Below, piece by piece: positions 1 through 7,932 of a stretch of DNA of 64,000 nucleotides (position 1 is the first letter of the stretch; every line of letters starts with the position of its first letter). This DNA is from an uncultured SAR86 cluster bacterium (GTDB lineage: Bacteria > Pseudomonadota > Gammaproteobacteria > Magnimaribacterales > Magnimaribacteraceae): NCBI GenBank assembly GCA_902618945.1, contig CACNCK010000001.1, positions 124,001 through 188,000 of the forward strand. Direction: 5' to 3'. The notes beneath the pieces are model-generated. The model did no database searches and was not told the DNA's origin. It saw only the letters and a list, made by a program, of their open reading frames with translations. A program made the position numbers and the translations under genes.

Positions 1-210
1 TTTGCTAAGGGTAATGTAATGAGCGCAAGCTTAGATCATGCTATGTGGTTTCACCGACCTTTTAGAGCTGATGAATGGATGTTGTATTCTACTGACAGCC
101 CGAGCGCAAGCAATGCAAGAGGTTTCAATAGAGGAAGTGTTTATACTGAAAAAGGCATATTGGTTGCTTCAGCGGTTCAAGAAGGTCTAATGCGAGTTGT
201 AAAGAAGTAG
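1..210 (+). CDS. tesB: Acyl-CoA thioesterase II, C-terminal fragment
   Basis: The reading frame is open from base 1 and ends at TAG 208-210, so only the last 69 residues of a gene entering from the left are present. The visible part has the TesB C-terminal signature: [19 protein letters not shown] followed by a downstream segment with GRG-type glycine and arginine residues and [14 protein letters not shown]. In the TesB double-hotdog family this is the end of the second hotdog domain, with the Asp of LDH part of the active-site network. The enzyme hydrolyses acyl-CoA to free fatty acid and CoA in the cytosol. It converges on gltD with a 23 bp gap. The internal ATG at 19 is not a real start because conserved sequence continues upstream of it. 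Confidence 0.85.
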   Translation, partial: FAKGNVMSASLDHAMWFHRPFRADEWMLYSTDSPSASNARGFNRGSVYTEKGILVASAVQEGLMRVVKK

Positions 211-233
211 TATTCCTCCGAAAGAGCAGACTT

Positions 234-1685
234 TTATTTAAGCGTTGTAGACCCCATTAAATATCGATCAATTTCTCGAGCTGCGGCCCTGCCTTCATTT
301 ATTGCCCAGACCACCAGAGATTGTCCTCTCCTACAGTCGCCGGCAGCAAATACTTTTGGATTGGATGTTTGGTGAACATTGTGTTCAGCTTTGTAATTAG
401 ATCTTTCATCTAACTGGATATCTAAATTGTGTACCGAATATTCCTCTGGACCTAGGAACCCCATAGCAAGCAGAATCAGATCCGCTTCCCACTCCTTTTC
501 AGTACCGGGGATTTCTTGAAAATTTTTATCAACTTCAACAGTCTTGATTCCTCTTAGTGTTCCATCTTTATTTCTTAAGAATTCTTTCCCTGATATTGAA
601 TAGACTCTGGGATCATGACCATATATCTCTTTAGATTCTTCATGACCGTAATCAACCTTATATATTCTTGGGAACAAAGGCCAAGGATTATTATCTGCTC
701 GTTCTTTCGGAGGTTCAGGCATGATTTCAAAATTTATTAAAGATTTACATCCATGTCTCAAAGAAGTCCCTATACAGTCCGTACCTGTGTCTCCACCGCC
801 TATTACAATGACATTTTTATCTTTTGCAGATATGAAATTCCCATCATCATGATCGGAGTCTAATAAACTCTTAGTATTCTTTCGCAAGAAATCCATTGCA
901 AAGTGAACTCCGATACCTTCTCTTTCTGGAATGGGCAAGTCTCTTGGATTAGTAGCTCCAGTTGCCATTAAGACGATGTCATTTGACTCATCTAGCTCTT
1001 TAACATTGATAGAGTTTTCTCCTTTTCCTCCCACGTCTGCATTTGTAAAGAACTCTATGCCTTCCATTTCCATTATTTCTAGTCTTTGATCGATTATAGA
1101 TTTATCTAGCTTCATATTGGGAATGCCATACATCATGAGACCACCTATACGATCTGCTCTTTCGTAAACTTTTACGTTGTGACCAACGCTATTAAGTTGT
1201 TGAGCCGCAGATAACCCTGCGGGGCCTGAACCAACTATAGCAACCGACTTTCCAGTTCTATTTTGGGGAATTTGTGGTTTTAGCCAACCGTTTTGAAAGC
1301 CCTTATCTGCTATAGCAAATTCTAAATTCTTAATTGCTACAGGACTTTCTGTTATACCTAGAACACATGCCCCTTCGCAAACTGCTGGACAAACTCTTCC
1401 AGTAACTTCGGGGAAGTTATTTGTTAACATTAATTTATCAAACGCTTCTTCCCATTTATTTTGATAGACGAGGTCATTCCACTCTGGAATGAGGTTATAA
1501 ACAGGACACCCTTCACCGGATTGGCAAAATGGAACTCCACAATCCATGCATCGAGCACCTTGAACGGCAAGTTTTTTATCATCGTGATCGGTGTAGATTT
1601 CTTTAAAATCTAAGACCCTTTCTTTTGCTGGACGGTAAGGCTCTACTGCCCTTGAGAATTCTTTAAATCCAGTAGTTTTACCCAT
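234..1685 (-). CDS. gltD: Glutamate synthase (NADPH) small subunit
   Basis: The 483-residue product is full length for GltD. An N-terminal iron-sulfur region contains [10 protein letters not shown] and [11 protein letters not shown], then a later CPAVCEGAC cluster. An FAD-binding [13 protein letters not shown] follows near residue 152, and an NADPH-binding GGGDTGTDC lies near residue 297. GltD passes electrons from NADPH through FAD and 4Fe-4S centres to GltB, which makes two glutamates from 2-oxoglutarate and glutamine. The gene overlaps the end of gltB by 8 bp, so the subunits are translationally coupled as is usual for this operon. Together with the two glnK-amtB modules at 26-31 kb it forms the ammonium assimilation set of the window. 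Confidence 0.97.
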   Translation of the reverse strand: MGKTTGFKEFSRAVEPYRPAKERVLDFKEIYTDHDDKKLAVQGARCMDCGVPFCQSGEGCPVYNLIPEWNDLVYQNKWEEAFDKLMLTNNFPEVTGRVCPAVCEGACVLGITESPVAIKNLEFAIADKGFQNGWLKPQIPQNRTGKSVAIVGSGPAGLSAAQQLNSVGHNVKVYERADRIGGLMMYGIPNMKLDKSIIDQRLEIMEMEGIEFFTNADVGGKGENSINVKELDESNDIVLMATGATNPRDLPIPEREGIGVHFAMDFLRKNTKSLLDSDHDDGNFISAKDKNVIVIGGGDTGTDCIGTSLRHGCKSLINFEIMPEPPKERADNNPWPLFPRIYKVDYGHEESKEIYGHDPRVYSISGKEFLRNKDGTLRGIKTVEVDKNFQEIPGTEKEWEADLILLAMGFLGPEEYSVHNLDIQLDERSNYKAEHNVHQTSNPKVFAAGDCRRGQSLVVWAINEGRAAAREIDRYLMGSTTLK

Positions 1686-4600
1686 TGCTTTGTTGTTTTG
1701 TTTTCATTTCATTCAGAACACGTTTGTAATCCGTTGGCATAACTTTTACGAATTTTTTAGAGGCATTTTCCCAATTTTTAAGGATATTCTCCGCAACAGT
1801 CGATCCGGTATATTTAATATGTTTTAGAATTAAATCTTTGAGGTCAGATAAGTCTTCTTCCAATAGAGGCTCTAACTCAAAAGTTTCGTTATTACATTTT
1901 TTCTCAAAGTCACCTTCATTATCAAAAATGTAAGCTATTCCTCCACTCATTCCGGCGCCAAAATTCCTTCCTGTTGGACCTAAAATAACAGCTTTACCTC
2001 CTGTCATATACTCACATCCATGATCTCCAATGCCCTCTACAACTACTGAAGCACCACTATTTCTTACGCAGAATCTTTCCGCAGCTATACCTCTAAAATA
2101 AGCTTCACCTTCCGTGGCTCCATAGAGGGCTACATTGCCCAAAAGAATATTCTCTTCGGCTTTAAATTTACTATTTTTAGGAGGATATATGATGAGTTTA
2201 CCTCCGGAGAGCCCTTTGCCAACATAGTCATTAGCATCGCCTTCTAGCTTGAATGTAATTCCTTTAACTAACCAAGCTGCAAAGCTCTGTCCAGCCGACC
2301 CATTGAAATTAATTTCTATTGTATCTTCAGAAAGATTATTGGTCTCCCAAACTTTAGCAACTTCATTTGAAAGCATAGTGCCAACTGTTCTATTAATATT
2401 ATTAATTTTGCTATTGAAGACAGTCTTTTCACCTTGTGTAATTGCATTTTTACATTTATCTATCAGAACATTATCTAAGGCTTTATCAAGACCATGGTCT
2501 TGACTTTGAGTATTATAGACTTCGGTATTTTCGAATATCTTTTGAGCAGGCTCAAGGATACCACTGAAATCAAGACCATTTCTTTTCCAGTGATCTATTG
2601 CTATGTCAGTTTCCAAACAATCAACTCTACCAATCATTTCATTGACAGTTTTGAAACCCATTTCTGCCATTATCATACGTAAATCTCTGGCTACCATGAA
2701 AAGATAATTTACTACATGTTCAGGCTTGCCTTTGAATTTTTTTCTTAATTCTTCGTCTTGTGTTGCTATGCCAACTGGACATGTATTGAGGTGACATTTT
2801 CTCATCATTATGCAACCTAAAGTCACTAAAGGAGCAGTTGCAAATCCAAATTCTTCGGCTCCTAAAAGTGCGGCAATGGCTACATCTCTTCCGGTTTTTA
2901 TTTGTCCATCTGTTTGGAGAACAACTCTTGAGCGTAAGTTGTTCATAACCAAAGTTTGATGAGTTTCAGCTACACCTAATTCCCAAGGAAGTCCTGCGTG
3001 CTTTATGGATGTAAGAGGAGAAGCACCCGTTCCTCCATCATGACCTGCGATTACAAGATGATCAGTTTTAGCTTTCACTACACCAGAGGCAATAGTTCCA
3101 ACTCCAACTTCTGAAACCAATTTAACGCTTATTCTGGAATTTCGATTAGCATTTTTTAAATCATGGATTAATTGGGCTATGTCTTCTATAGAATAAATAT
3201 CATGATGTGGAGGAGGACTGATTAAACCTACTCCAGGAGTTGAATGTCTAATCTTGGCTATATACTTATCAACTTTTTTGCCTGGTAATTCTCCACCTTC
3301 ACCAGGTTTGGCCCCTTGCGATATTTTTATTTGTAACTCATCTGAATTGGTTAGATATCTCATCGTTACACCAAACCTACCTGAAGCTACTTGCTTAATT
3401 GCTGATCTTTTAGAAACACCAGATTCATCGGGCGTGAACCGGATAGGATCTTCACCACCTTCGCCAGTATTAGACTTTCCGCCTAATTTATTCATAGCTA
3501 TTGCTAATGACTCATGAGATTCAGTAGAAATCGAACCTAAGCTCATTGCACCCGTTGCAAACCTTTTTACTATTTCCTTTTCACTCTCAACTTCATCTAT
3601 ATTGATTGGCTCTTGAGTACTTTTGAATTTTAAGAGACCTCTAAGTGAGCTTTGTTTTGTAGACACTTCATTAGCATGTTTTGCGAAAGCCCAATAAGCA
3701 TCTTCATCATTAGTTCGAGCAGCTAGTTGTAAGGAAGAGATGGTTTTCGGGTCCCACATATGAGCATCTCCACCATTTCTCCAATGAAAGTCTCCAGGAT
3801 TGGGAAGTGTAGTAACATTAATTTTTTCTTCTGGGTACCCTAGATCATGCCTTCTTTTCTGCTCGTCAAATAATGCTTCAAAGCTTATACCTCCAACCCT
3901 GCTTGCTGTTCCAGGAAATGATTTATCTATGATTTCATTAGACAGACCGACAGCTTCAAATATTTGTGCACCCTTATAAGAGTGGAGAGTAGATATTCCC
4001 ATTTTTGCCATTACTTTAAGGATTCCTTTTTTTGTTCCTTTCTTGTAGGCATTTACTATTTGTTCGTTGTTTTTCAAAGTTGTATCTTTTAGAGTGCCGT
4101 CCTCCAAGGATTGAAATATTGCCTCAAATGCTAGGTATGGATTTATAGCATCTGCTCCATAGCCAAAAAGCAAACAATGGTGATGCACCTCTCTTGCTTC
4201 CCCAGTTTCTATGACAATACCTATTTTTGTTCTAAGCTGATTTTTTATAAGGTGATGATGTACCGAAGAACACGCCAACAGTGAGCTAAGAGATATTCTT
4301 GATTCGGACACTCCCTTGTCAGATAACACTACAAAAGAATAGCCTTTTTGAATGGCACTCTCTGCTTCCTGACACACCTCATCAAGCCTCGAGAGCATAC
4401 CTTTTAAGCCATCCTCTTTTTGATAGGTTAGATCTATAGTTTTAGTTTTCCAATCACCAATAGAGATTTCCTTTATAGAACTCAATTCTTTGTTAGACAG
4501 AATTGGATTTACAACTCTTAATCTTTTTACATTATTTTTATCGTTTTCTAAAAGATTTCCTTCAGGGCCAATTAAGCACTCCAGAGACATTATTACTTCT

Positions 4601-6237
4601 TCTCTAATTGAATCTATCGCTGGATTTGTAACTTGTGCAAACAGCTGTTTAAAGTAATCGAATAGCAGTCTAGGTTTATCAGAAAGGCAAGCCAATGCAG
4701 CATCATTACCCATTGACCCTAGAGGATCTCTTAATTCTGAAACAAGGGGTAAAAGCATGAATTGCATGGTCTCTGTCGTATATCCAAAAGCTCTCATCCT
4801 CTCGATGAGATTATTTCCTACACTATCTTCCTCAGATTGGCCATCGAGGTTTTCCAGCTCAACTATGGATTGATTCCAATCTATGTAATCATGTTGATTT
4901 GCAATTTCTTTCTTAATAGTTTCATCAGGAATCATCTCACCCTTTTCAAAATCAATAAGAAACATCTTACCTGGTTGTAACCTGCCTTTTTTAATTACTT
5001 TTTTTGGATCAACAGGTAATACTCCAACCTCTGATGCCATTATGACTTTATCATCATCGGTCAGATAAAATCTGCTCGGTCTTAAACCATTTCTGTCTAA
5101 AACTGCTCCAACTTTTTTTCCATCAGTAAAGACGATGGAGGCAGGCCCATCCCAAGGTTCAATCATAGATGAACTAAATTGGTAGAATGCTTTTTTCTGA
5201 TCTGACATATTCACATCTGATTGCCATGCTTCCGGGATCATCATCATTACTGATTCTTGTAGACTTCTTCCAGACAGCAGTAGGAACTCTAGGACATTGT
5301 CAAAACTACCTGAATCAGTGCAGTCCAGTTCTGTAATGGGGAAAAGTTTTTCTATTTCTAAGCCAAATAAGTCACTCTTAACAGTTCCTTGCCTTGCTTT
5401 CATGGCATTCATATTACCTCTGAGGGTATTGATTTCACCGTTATGACACATGTATCTATTTGGTTGAGCTCTATCCCATGACGGAAAAGTATTTGTGCTG
5501 AACCTTGAGTGCACCATAGCTAAATGAGTTTCAAAACTTTTATTTTCTAAATCAGGATAAAAAGGAAAAAGTTGAGAGGGTGTGAGCATTCCCTTATAAA
5601 CCATTACTGTAGTTGACAAGCTACAAATATAAAAAAGTTTTGCTTCTTTAAGTTCTTCTGAGTTTCGAATTAATTTACTGATTCTTTTCCTAATTAAATA
5701 GAGTTTTCTATCGAATTCGTCCTGGCTAATGCCGTCTGAACATTGAATGAAAAGTTGTTTGATATGTGGTTGTGCGCCTCTAGCAGCGGGACCTACATTA
5801 GCTCCTTCTGGATCTAAAGGAACCTCTCTCCAACCTAAACAGATTTGATTTTCTTCTTTTATGATTGATTCTGTTTCTTTAATACAGAATTCTCTTTCAC
5901 TTTCATCGGTAGGTAAAAATATATTCCCAACTGCATATTTACCTATTTCAGGGAGGCTTATTTCAATTTTTTTGGCCTCAGCTCTAAAAAAACTATCTGG
6001 TAATGCCATAAGTATTCCAGCTCCATCACCTGTATTTTCTTCAAACCCACATCCACCTCTATGATCCATTTGAGAATTCACATGAAAAGCATCATCCATT
6101 ATTTCTCTTGATGGAATACCCTTAATATTGGCGACTAATCCGACACCGCAAGAATCTTTTTCAAATTGTGGGTCGTACAATCCTTTTTTTTTGGGGAAAC
6201 CAAACCTGTACTTGTCTTTAAGTCTAAAATTTTTCAT
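1678..6237 (-). CDS. gltB: Glutamate synthase (NADPH) large subunit
   Basis: GltB of 1519 residues, the usual size. It begins with a class II glutamine amidotransferase domain whose nucleophile is Cys30 in KDSCGVGLVANI; family members cleave a short propeptide to expose this Cys. The FMN/4Fe-4S synthase domain contains the cluster GCIMMRKCHLNTCPVG, and the C-terminal beta-helix carries repeated G-rich turns. I chose ATG 6237 rather than the in-frame TTG at 6276 because the longer form adds 13 residues of unconserved leader before an already long propeptide. It lies downstream of aroB and overlaps gltD. In pseudomonads the same aroK-aroB-gltB-gltD order occurs with a SPOR/DamX gene between aroB and gltB, which is absent here. 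Confidence 0.96.
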   Translation of the reverse strand: MKNFRLKDKYRFGFPKKKGLYDPQFEKDSCGVGLVANIKGIPSREIMDDAFHVNSQMDHRGGCGFEENTGDGAGILMALPDSFFRAEAKKIEISLPEIGKYAVGNIFLPTDESEREFCIKETESIIKEENQICLGWREVPLDPEGANVGPAARGAQPHIKQLFIQCSDGISQDEFDRKLYLIRKRISKLIRNSEELKEAKLFYICSLSTTVMVYKGMLTPSQLFPFYPDLENKSFETHLAMVHSRFSTNTFPSWDRAQPNRYMCHNGEINTLRGNMNAMKARQGTVKSDLFGLEIEKLFPITELDCTDSGSFDNVLEFLLLSGRSLQESVMMMIPEAWQSDVNMSDQKKAFYQFSSSMIEPWDGPASIVFTDGKKVGAVLDRNGLRPSRFYLTDDDKVIMASEVGVLPVDPKKVIKKGRLQPGKMFLIDFEKGEMIPDETIKKEIANQHDYIDWNQSIVELENLDGQSEEDSVGNNLIERMRAFGYTTETMQFMLLPLVSELRDPLGSMGNDAALACLSDKPRLLFDYFKQLFAQVTNPAIDSIREEVIMSLECLIGPEGNLLENDKNNVKRLRVVNPILSNKELSSIKEISIGDWKTKTIDLTYQKEDGLKGMLSRLDEVCQEAESAIQKGYSFVVLSDKGVSESRISLSSLLACSSVHHHLIKNQLRTKIGIVIETGEAREVHHHCLLFGYGADAINPYLAFEAIFQSLEDGTLKDTTLKNNEQIVNAYKKGTKKGILKVMAKMGISTLHSYKGAQIFEAVGLSNEIIDKSFPGTASRVGGISFEALFDEQKRRHDLGYPEEKINVTTLPNPGDFHWRNGGDAHMWDPKTISSLQLAARTNDEDAYWAFAKHANEVSTKQSSLRGLLKFKSTQEPINIDEVESEKEIVKRFATGAMSLGSISTESHESLAIAMNKLGGKSNTGEGGEDPIRFTPDESGVSKRSAIKQVASGRFGVTMRYLTNSDELQIKISQGAKPGEGGELPGKKVDKYIAKIRHSTPGVGLISPPPHHDIYSIEDIAQLIHDLKNANRNSRISVKLVSEVGVGTIASGVVKAKTDHLVIAGHDGGTGASPLTSIKHAGLPWELGVAETHQTLVMNNLRSRVVLQTDGQIKTGRDVAIAALLGAEEFGFATAPLVTLGCIMMRKCHLNTCPVGIATQDEELRKKFKGKPEHVVNYLFMVARDLRMIMAEMGFKTVNEMIGRVDCLETDIAIDHWKRNGLDFSGILEPAQKIFENTEVYNTQSQDHGLDKALDNVLIDKCKNAITQGEKTVFNSKINNINRTVGTMLSNEVAKVWETNNLSEDTIEINFNGSAGQSFAAWLVKGITFKLEGDANDYVGKGLSGGKLIIYPPKNSKFKAEENILLGNVALYGATEGEAYFRGIAAERFCVRNSGASVVVEGIGDHGCEYMTGGKAVILGPTGRNFGAGMSGGIAYIFDNEGDFEKKCNNETFELEPLLEEDLSDLKDLILKHIKYTGSTVAENILKNWENASKKFVKVMPTDYKRVLNEMKTKQQSNG

Positions 6238-6309
6238 ATTTTGTGGGTTGTGGACCCTCAGCTGACTTAATAGCAAAAAAGTTATTTCTGAGAGTTGCGC
6301 AGGTGCGTA

Positions 6310-6338
6310 ATTGTACCTTTTGTTAAACGATCTGGGAA
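6310..6338 (-). promoter_or_regulatory. Possible sigma-70 promoter for gltBD
   Basis: Reading the minus strand, TTCCCA (6338-6333), a 17 bp spacer and TACAAT (6315-6310) lie in the 107 bp spacer between aroB and the gltB ATG. A start near 6303 would give a leader of about 66 nt. That leader contains a small GGGT/ACCC hairpin just upstream of the ATG and no strong Shine-Dalgarno sequence. The -35 is weak, so this is a tentative call from motif and spacing alone. Confidence 0.35.
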
Positions 6339-6344
6339 GTTAGC

Positions 6345-7418
6345 CTAGGTCAATTTAATTGATTCGATAATATCGGATTCATCTATACCGGATAAGATTT
6401 GTGCCTCTCCTATAGAGCTAAGCAAGATAAAATTAAGATTATCGCCTTTCTTTTTTTTGTCTGCAGACATCAGATTAATTAAATTCTTTGGATGAAATTC
6501 AGTTTTTAATAGTTCCTCAGTCAAAATAGAATGAACAAGGCGCTTAATCTTATCTTTTTCTACTTTTTCGAGATTTAGGATTTTTTGAGATAAATTTGTA
6601 GCCATAACCATTCCCATTGCAACAGCCTCGCCATGAGAAAATTTCTTATAGTTCCCGTAAACTTCAATGGCATGTCCAAAAGTATGACCAAAGTTAAGCC
6701 ACTTTCTAATTCCTTGCTCGGTTTCGTCCTTTGAGACTACTTCTGCTTTTATCTCGATGGATTTAGAAATAGCTTCTAGTAGCTTTACATCATTACCTTC
6801 TAAAAGGTCTTCTATATTTTCTTCTAACCACTTGAAAAAGGTTTTATCTTTTATTAAGGCATGTTTGATAATCTCTGCCAGACCTTCTCTAATTCTTACC
6901 TTTTCCAGACTTTTTAAAAGTTTAGTATCGGTTAATACCTTCGAAGGCTGATGAAAAGCTCCAATCATATTCTTCCCTTTAGGATGATTTATAGCTGTTT
7001 TTCCACCAACCGACGCATCGACTTGGGATAGTAGGGTTGAAGGAATAAGAACAAAGTCTACTCCCCTTAGGTAGGTAGCAGCTGCGAATCCTGTAATGTC
7101 ACAAATAATACCTCCTCCAAGAGCAAACAGGATGCAGTCTCTACTATAGCTGTGCTCAATGAGCACATCATGAATCATAGACAGTGTGTCACTAGACTTA
7201 TTTTCTTCGTTTGCTTCTATAGTCAATTCAGAATATTTCGATGATATATTTGATAGGTTTATCTGAACCTCCTTTTTTACTGATTCATCAATTTTTGAAT
7301 CAATAACTAATAGAATTTCTTTATGAGAAAACTCTTTAAAATTATTCTTATTGAGAATATCTGTACCCATTAAAACCGGATAATTTCTAGAATCTGTATT
7401 TATCTTTATCTCTTTCAT
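6345..7418 (-). CDS. aroB: 3-dehydroquinate synthase
   Basis: This 357-residue AroB converts DAHP to 3-dehydroquinate, the second shikimate-pathway step, using NAD and a divalent metal. Family signatures are visible: the NAD-binding stretch ALGGGIICDITGFAAATYLRGV, then PSTLLSQVDASVGGKTAINHPKGKNMIGAFHQP, the metal ligand in REGLAEIIKHALI, and the two histidines of NFGHTFGHAIE. The start ATG overlaps the aroK stop codon by 4 bp, so aroK-aroB is one transcriptional unit. Length and motifs are normal, with no sign of degradation. Confidence 0.97.
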   Translation of the reverse strand: MKEIKINTDSRNYPVLMGTDILNKNNFKEFSHKEILLVIDSKIDESVKKEVQINLSNISSKYSELTIEANEENKSSDTLSMIHDVLIEHSYSRDCILFALGGGIICDITGFAAATYLRGVDFVLIPSTLLSQVDASVGGKTAINHPKGKNMIGAFHQPSKVLTDTKLLKSLEKVRIREGLAEIIKHALIKDKTFFKWLEENIEDLLEGNDVKLLEAISKSIEIKAEVVSKDETEQGIRKWLNFGHTFGHAIEVYGNYKKFSHGEAVAMGMVMATNLSQKILNLEKVEKDKIKRLVHSILTEELLKTEFHPKNLINLMSADKKKKGDNLNFILLSSIGEAQILSGIDESDIIESIKLT

Positions 7419-7912
7419 TTTGTTAACTTTAAAACAATTAGATCTACCGCTTCATTTGGATCATTTGTTTCTTTTACAGTTATATCGCTGCAAGCTTCAT
7501 ATATTGGGTTACGTATCTCTGCAATTTTTCTCAGTGTCTCTTCTTTGTCAACCCCGTAAAGAAGTGGCCTATCTTGATCATTAATAGTTCTTTCTAATTG
7601 AGTTTGAATACTTATTTCCAAGTATATTACTGTACCTTTATTGAACAATTCTCTATTTTCTTCTCTTAAAACTATACCGCCGCCGGTTGAAATCACACAA
7701 TTTTCTTTAGTTGTGAGATTGCTAAAAGTTTCGTACTCCCTATCTCTAAATTTCTCCTCACCTTCGACATCAAAAATCCAAGATACTTTAGTTCCAGCCT
7801 TGTTCTCAATTTCATTATCTGTGTCAAAAAATTTTAGGCCTAACTTTTTAGAAAGTTTTCTCCCCACAGTAGACTTTCCTGAAGCCATAGAGCCGATAAT
7901 TATTAGCCTCAT
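7415..7912 (-). CDS. aroK: Shikimate kinase
   Basis: A 165-residue P-loop kinase phosphorylates shikimate at the 3-position. The Walker A motif is GSMASGKSTVGRKL near residue 7, the substrate-binding aspartate is in FDTDNEIE, the GGG of ISTGGGIVLR binds shikimate, and the lid arginine is in DQDRPLL. Two features are unusual. Its ATG is only 20 bp from the ATG of the divergent mrcA gene. There is also no Shine-Dalgarno sequence: a TATAAT (minus strand, 7924-7919) sits 6 nt before the ATG, which suggests a leaderless transcript. In pseudomonads pilMNOPQ separates ponA from aroK; those genes are absent here. Confidence 0.95.
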   Translation of the reverse strand: MRLIIIGSMASGKSTVGRKLSKKLGLKFFDTDNEIENKAGTKVSWIFDVEGEEKFRDREYETFSNLTTKENCVISTGGGIVLREENRELFNKGTVIYLEISIQTQLERTINDQDRPLLYGVDKEETLRKIAEIRNPIYEACSDITVKETNDPNEAVDLIVLKLTK

Positions 7913-7918
7913 TGGGTT

Positions 7919-7926
7919 ATTATAAC
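7919..7926. promoter_or_regulatory. Symmetric bidirectional -10 element between aroK and mrcA
   Basis: The 11-base sequence GTTATTATAAC (7916-7926) is an inverted repeat around a single central base. Read on the minus strand it gives TATAAT (7924-7919), with exactly 6 nt before the aroK ATG. Read on the plus strand it gives TATAAC (7921-7926), with exactly 6 nt before the mrcA ATG. Neither gene has a ribosome-binding site in the 20 bp available. I infer one palindromic -10 driving two divergent leaderless transcripts. The -35 regions fall inside the opposing coding sequences and are weak. Confidence 0.5.
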
Positions 7927-7932
7927 TCCTAG

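Noticed and set aside
3254..3517. Plus-strand open frame opposite gltB
   Set aside because: It is antisense to a conserved coding region with no start signal or recognisable protein; other antisense frames were rejected for the same reason.
6238..6276. Longer gltB from TTG 6276
   Set aside because: Adds unconserved residues before the propeptide; the ATG at 6237 is the better start.
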